Below, in pieces: positions 26,560-27,549 of a stretch of 27,549 nt of DNA. How positions within the stretch are numbered: the first letter of the stretch is position 1; each line of letters starts with the position of its first letter. This DNA is from Chitinophaga pinensis. GTDB lineage: Bacteria; Planctomycetota; Phycisphaerae; Phycisphaerales; SM1A02. Under the pieces are notes generated by a model, which saw only the letters and a program-made list of their open reading frames with translations, did no database searches and was not told the origin of the DNA. The stretch covers positions 1-27,549 of the forward strand of contig CALQCP020000006.1 in assembly GCA_943329105.2 (NCBI GenBank), in the 5' to 3' direction. Made by a program: the position numbers and the translations under genes.

Positions 26560-27549
26560 ATGTCACGATCGCCTGATGAAATTCCAGATGCCGTGCTTCG
26601 CTTAGCGCTCTCTGATGAGTGCGGTCCAGCGTTCCATCATTCCGCGCTGGCGTGTTTCGGCACGCCAGAGGCGGTGCTGTCTGCTTCGGTAGCGGAGTTG
26701 GCGGGCCTTGAACGGGTGTCGCTGGCTCGAGCCGAGCGCGTGCACGCGCAGTTTCGGTCGGTGGATCCAGACGCTGAGCGCGAAGCAATGGAGCGCATTG
26801 GTGCGCGCGCCGTATTGCTTGGTGATGCTGACTACCCGCCACTCTTGGCGCCGGTTCCGCTGCCGCCCATCATGTTGTGGACGCGCGGACGAACCACCGC
26901 CGCAGCAGAGGACGCGGTGGGTATTGTTGGTGCGCGTCGCGCTACTTCCTATGGTTGCACGCAGGCGGCGCGCTTTGCAGCAGCCATGGCCGCCGAGGGT
27001 ATTGCGGTGATTTCTGGCGGCGCGCGGGGGGTTGATGGCGAGGCGCATCGCGCGGCACTGCGTGTTGGCGGCACAACGGTGGCCGTTCTTGGATGCGGCC
27101 TCGCGGAGCCATATCCACCGGAACATGTGGGACTTTTTGAGGCGATTGTGGATGCCGGCGGGCTGCTCGTCAGCGAGTTTCCCGTGGGTTGGCCGCCGCT
27201 GGCAGCAAACTTTCCGCGGCGCAATCGGATCATCTCTGGCCTGTCGCTCACGGTGCTGGTGGTTGAGGCGAATGTCTCAAGCGGCGCGTTGATTACGGCT
27301 CGTCACGCCATCGATGATCATCGCCGCGATCCGTGCGCGCTTCCGGGACCCGTTGATAGTCCGCGCTCGGCAGGGTGCAACGCGGCGATTCGCGATGGCT
27401 GGGTGCACGCGGTGTTGGATCCCGAGGATCTGCTGCGGCTCCTTGATGAGAATGCGGAGCGTTTGGGTCGATTGACCGCTGTTCGCCCCGATCTTGCTGC
27501 GCTGGGGGTTCCTGATGTCATGCGACCGATGGTGGCGCGCGCAGCAGAG
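26560..27549 (+). CDS. dprA: DNA processing protein DprA (3' end cut off)
   Basis: Open for 330 codons to the window end with no stop, so the C-terminus is missing. DprA binds incoming single-stranded DNA and loads RecA in natural transformation. A helical N-terminal part (about 1-85) is followed by the Rossmann-like DprA domain: VGIVGARRATSYG, SGGARGVDGEAHRAAL (usual form SGLARGID), TVAVLGCGLAEPYPPEH, LVSEFPVG, FPRRNRIISGLS, VVEANVSSGALITARHA, and ALPGPVDSPRSAGCN. Together these are diagnostic. HRRDPCALPG replaces the more usual GREVFAVPG. The start is ATG 26560; ATG 26539 in the same frame is possible. With the pilus operon in the same window, a competence function is plausible. Confidence 0.95.
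   Translation, partial: MSRSPDEIPDAVLRLALSDECGPAFHHSALACFGTPEAVLSASVAELAGLERVSLARAERVHAQFRSVDPDAEREAMERIGARAVLLGDADYPPLLAPVPLPPIMLWTRGRTTAAAEDAVGIVGARRATSYGCTQAARFAAAMAAEGIAVISGGARGVDGEAHRAALRVGGTTVAVLGCGLAEPYPPEHVGLFEAIVDAGGLLVSEFPVGWPPLAANFPRRNRIISGLSLTVLVVEANVSSGALITARHAIDDHRRDPCALPGPVDSPRSAGCNAAIRDGWVHAVLDPEDLLRLLDENAERLGRLTAVRPDLAALGVPDVMRPMVARAAE

Overview
The window (about 27.5 kb, fairly GC-rich) reads as core chromosome of a member of the Planctomycetota, most likely class Phycisphaerae. The reasons are a 23S-5S rRNA unit with no 16S gene attached, a type IV pilus cluster of the PVC-superphylum style, glycine-rich RRM proteins, and several membrane proteins that look lineage-specific. 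The class assignment is inference; no 16S gene is present to confirm it. I see no insertion sequence, prophage or CRISPR array.

Layout. 1-420 is the end of a TacT-like GNAT toxin gene, cut by the window edge. It converges on a tRNA-Asn gene (422-494, minus) whose terminator lies inside the toxin gene's last codons. From 796 to 8531 a minus-strand run reads, in order of transcription: a zinc-ribbon membrane protein, an M20 dipeptidase, a large secreted/membrane protein, an ABC ATPase, NAD kinase and seryl-tRNA synthetase. Several of these overlap or nearly touch, so they are probably one operon. On the plus strand, 8678-10674 holds two overlapping genes: a six-helix membrane protein and a probable nucleotidyltransferase-like protein. 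A four-domain S1 protein follows on the minus strand (10738-12060).

12326-18017 is a three-gene operon for the inner-membrane platform of a type IV pilus or type II secretion-like machine. Its first gene fuses PilM to a PilN-like part, which is the architecture of GspL. A strong terminator closes it. 18164-21554 is the rRNA unit: promoter, boxA-like site, a hairpin-rich leader with a five-base tandem repeat, 23S, 5S and terminator. Two RRM RNA-binding protein genes follow directly, then an HscB-like J-protein gene that contains a near-perfect intrinsic terminator inside its reading frame, then tRNA-Ile(GAT), malate dehydrogenase, a small two-helix membrane protein and the first 330 codons of dprA, cut by the window end.

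Most genes are housekeeping: translation (serS, S1 protein, two tRNAs, rRNA), NADP synthesis, the TCA cycle, and DNA uptake (the pilus platform and DprA could both serve natural transformation). The points most worth a second look are the PilM-PilN fusion operon, the terminator-like hairpin within hscB, the unusual pre-23S leader, and the unidentified 868-residue protein next to an ABC ATPase that has no visible permease.
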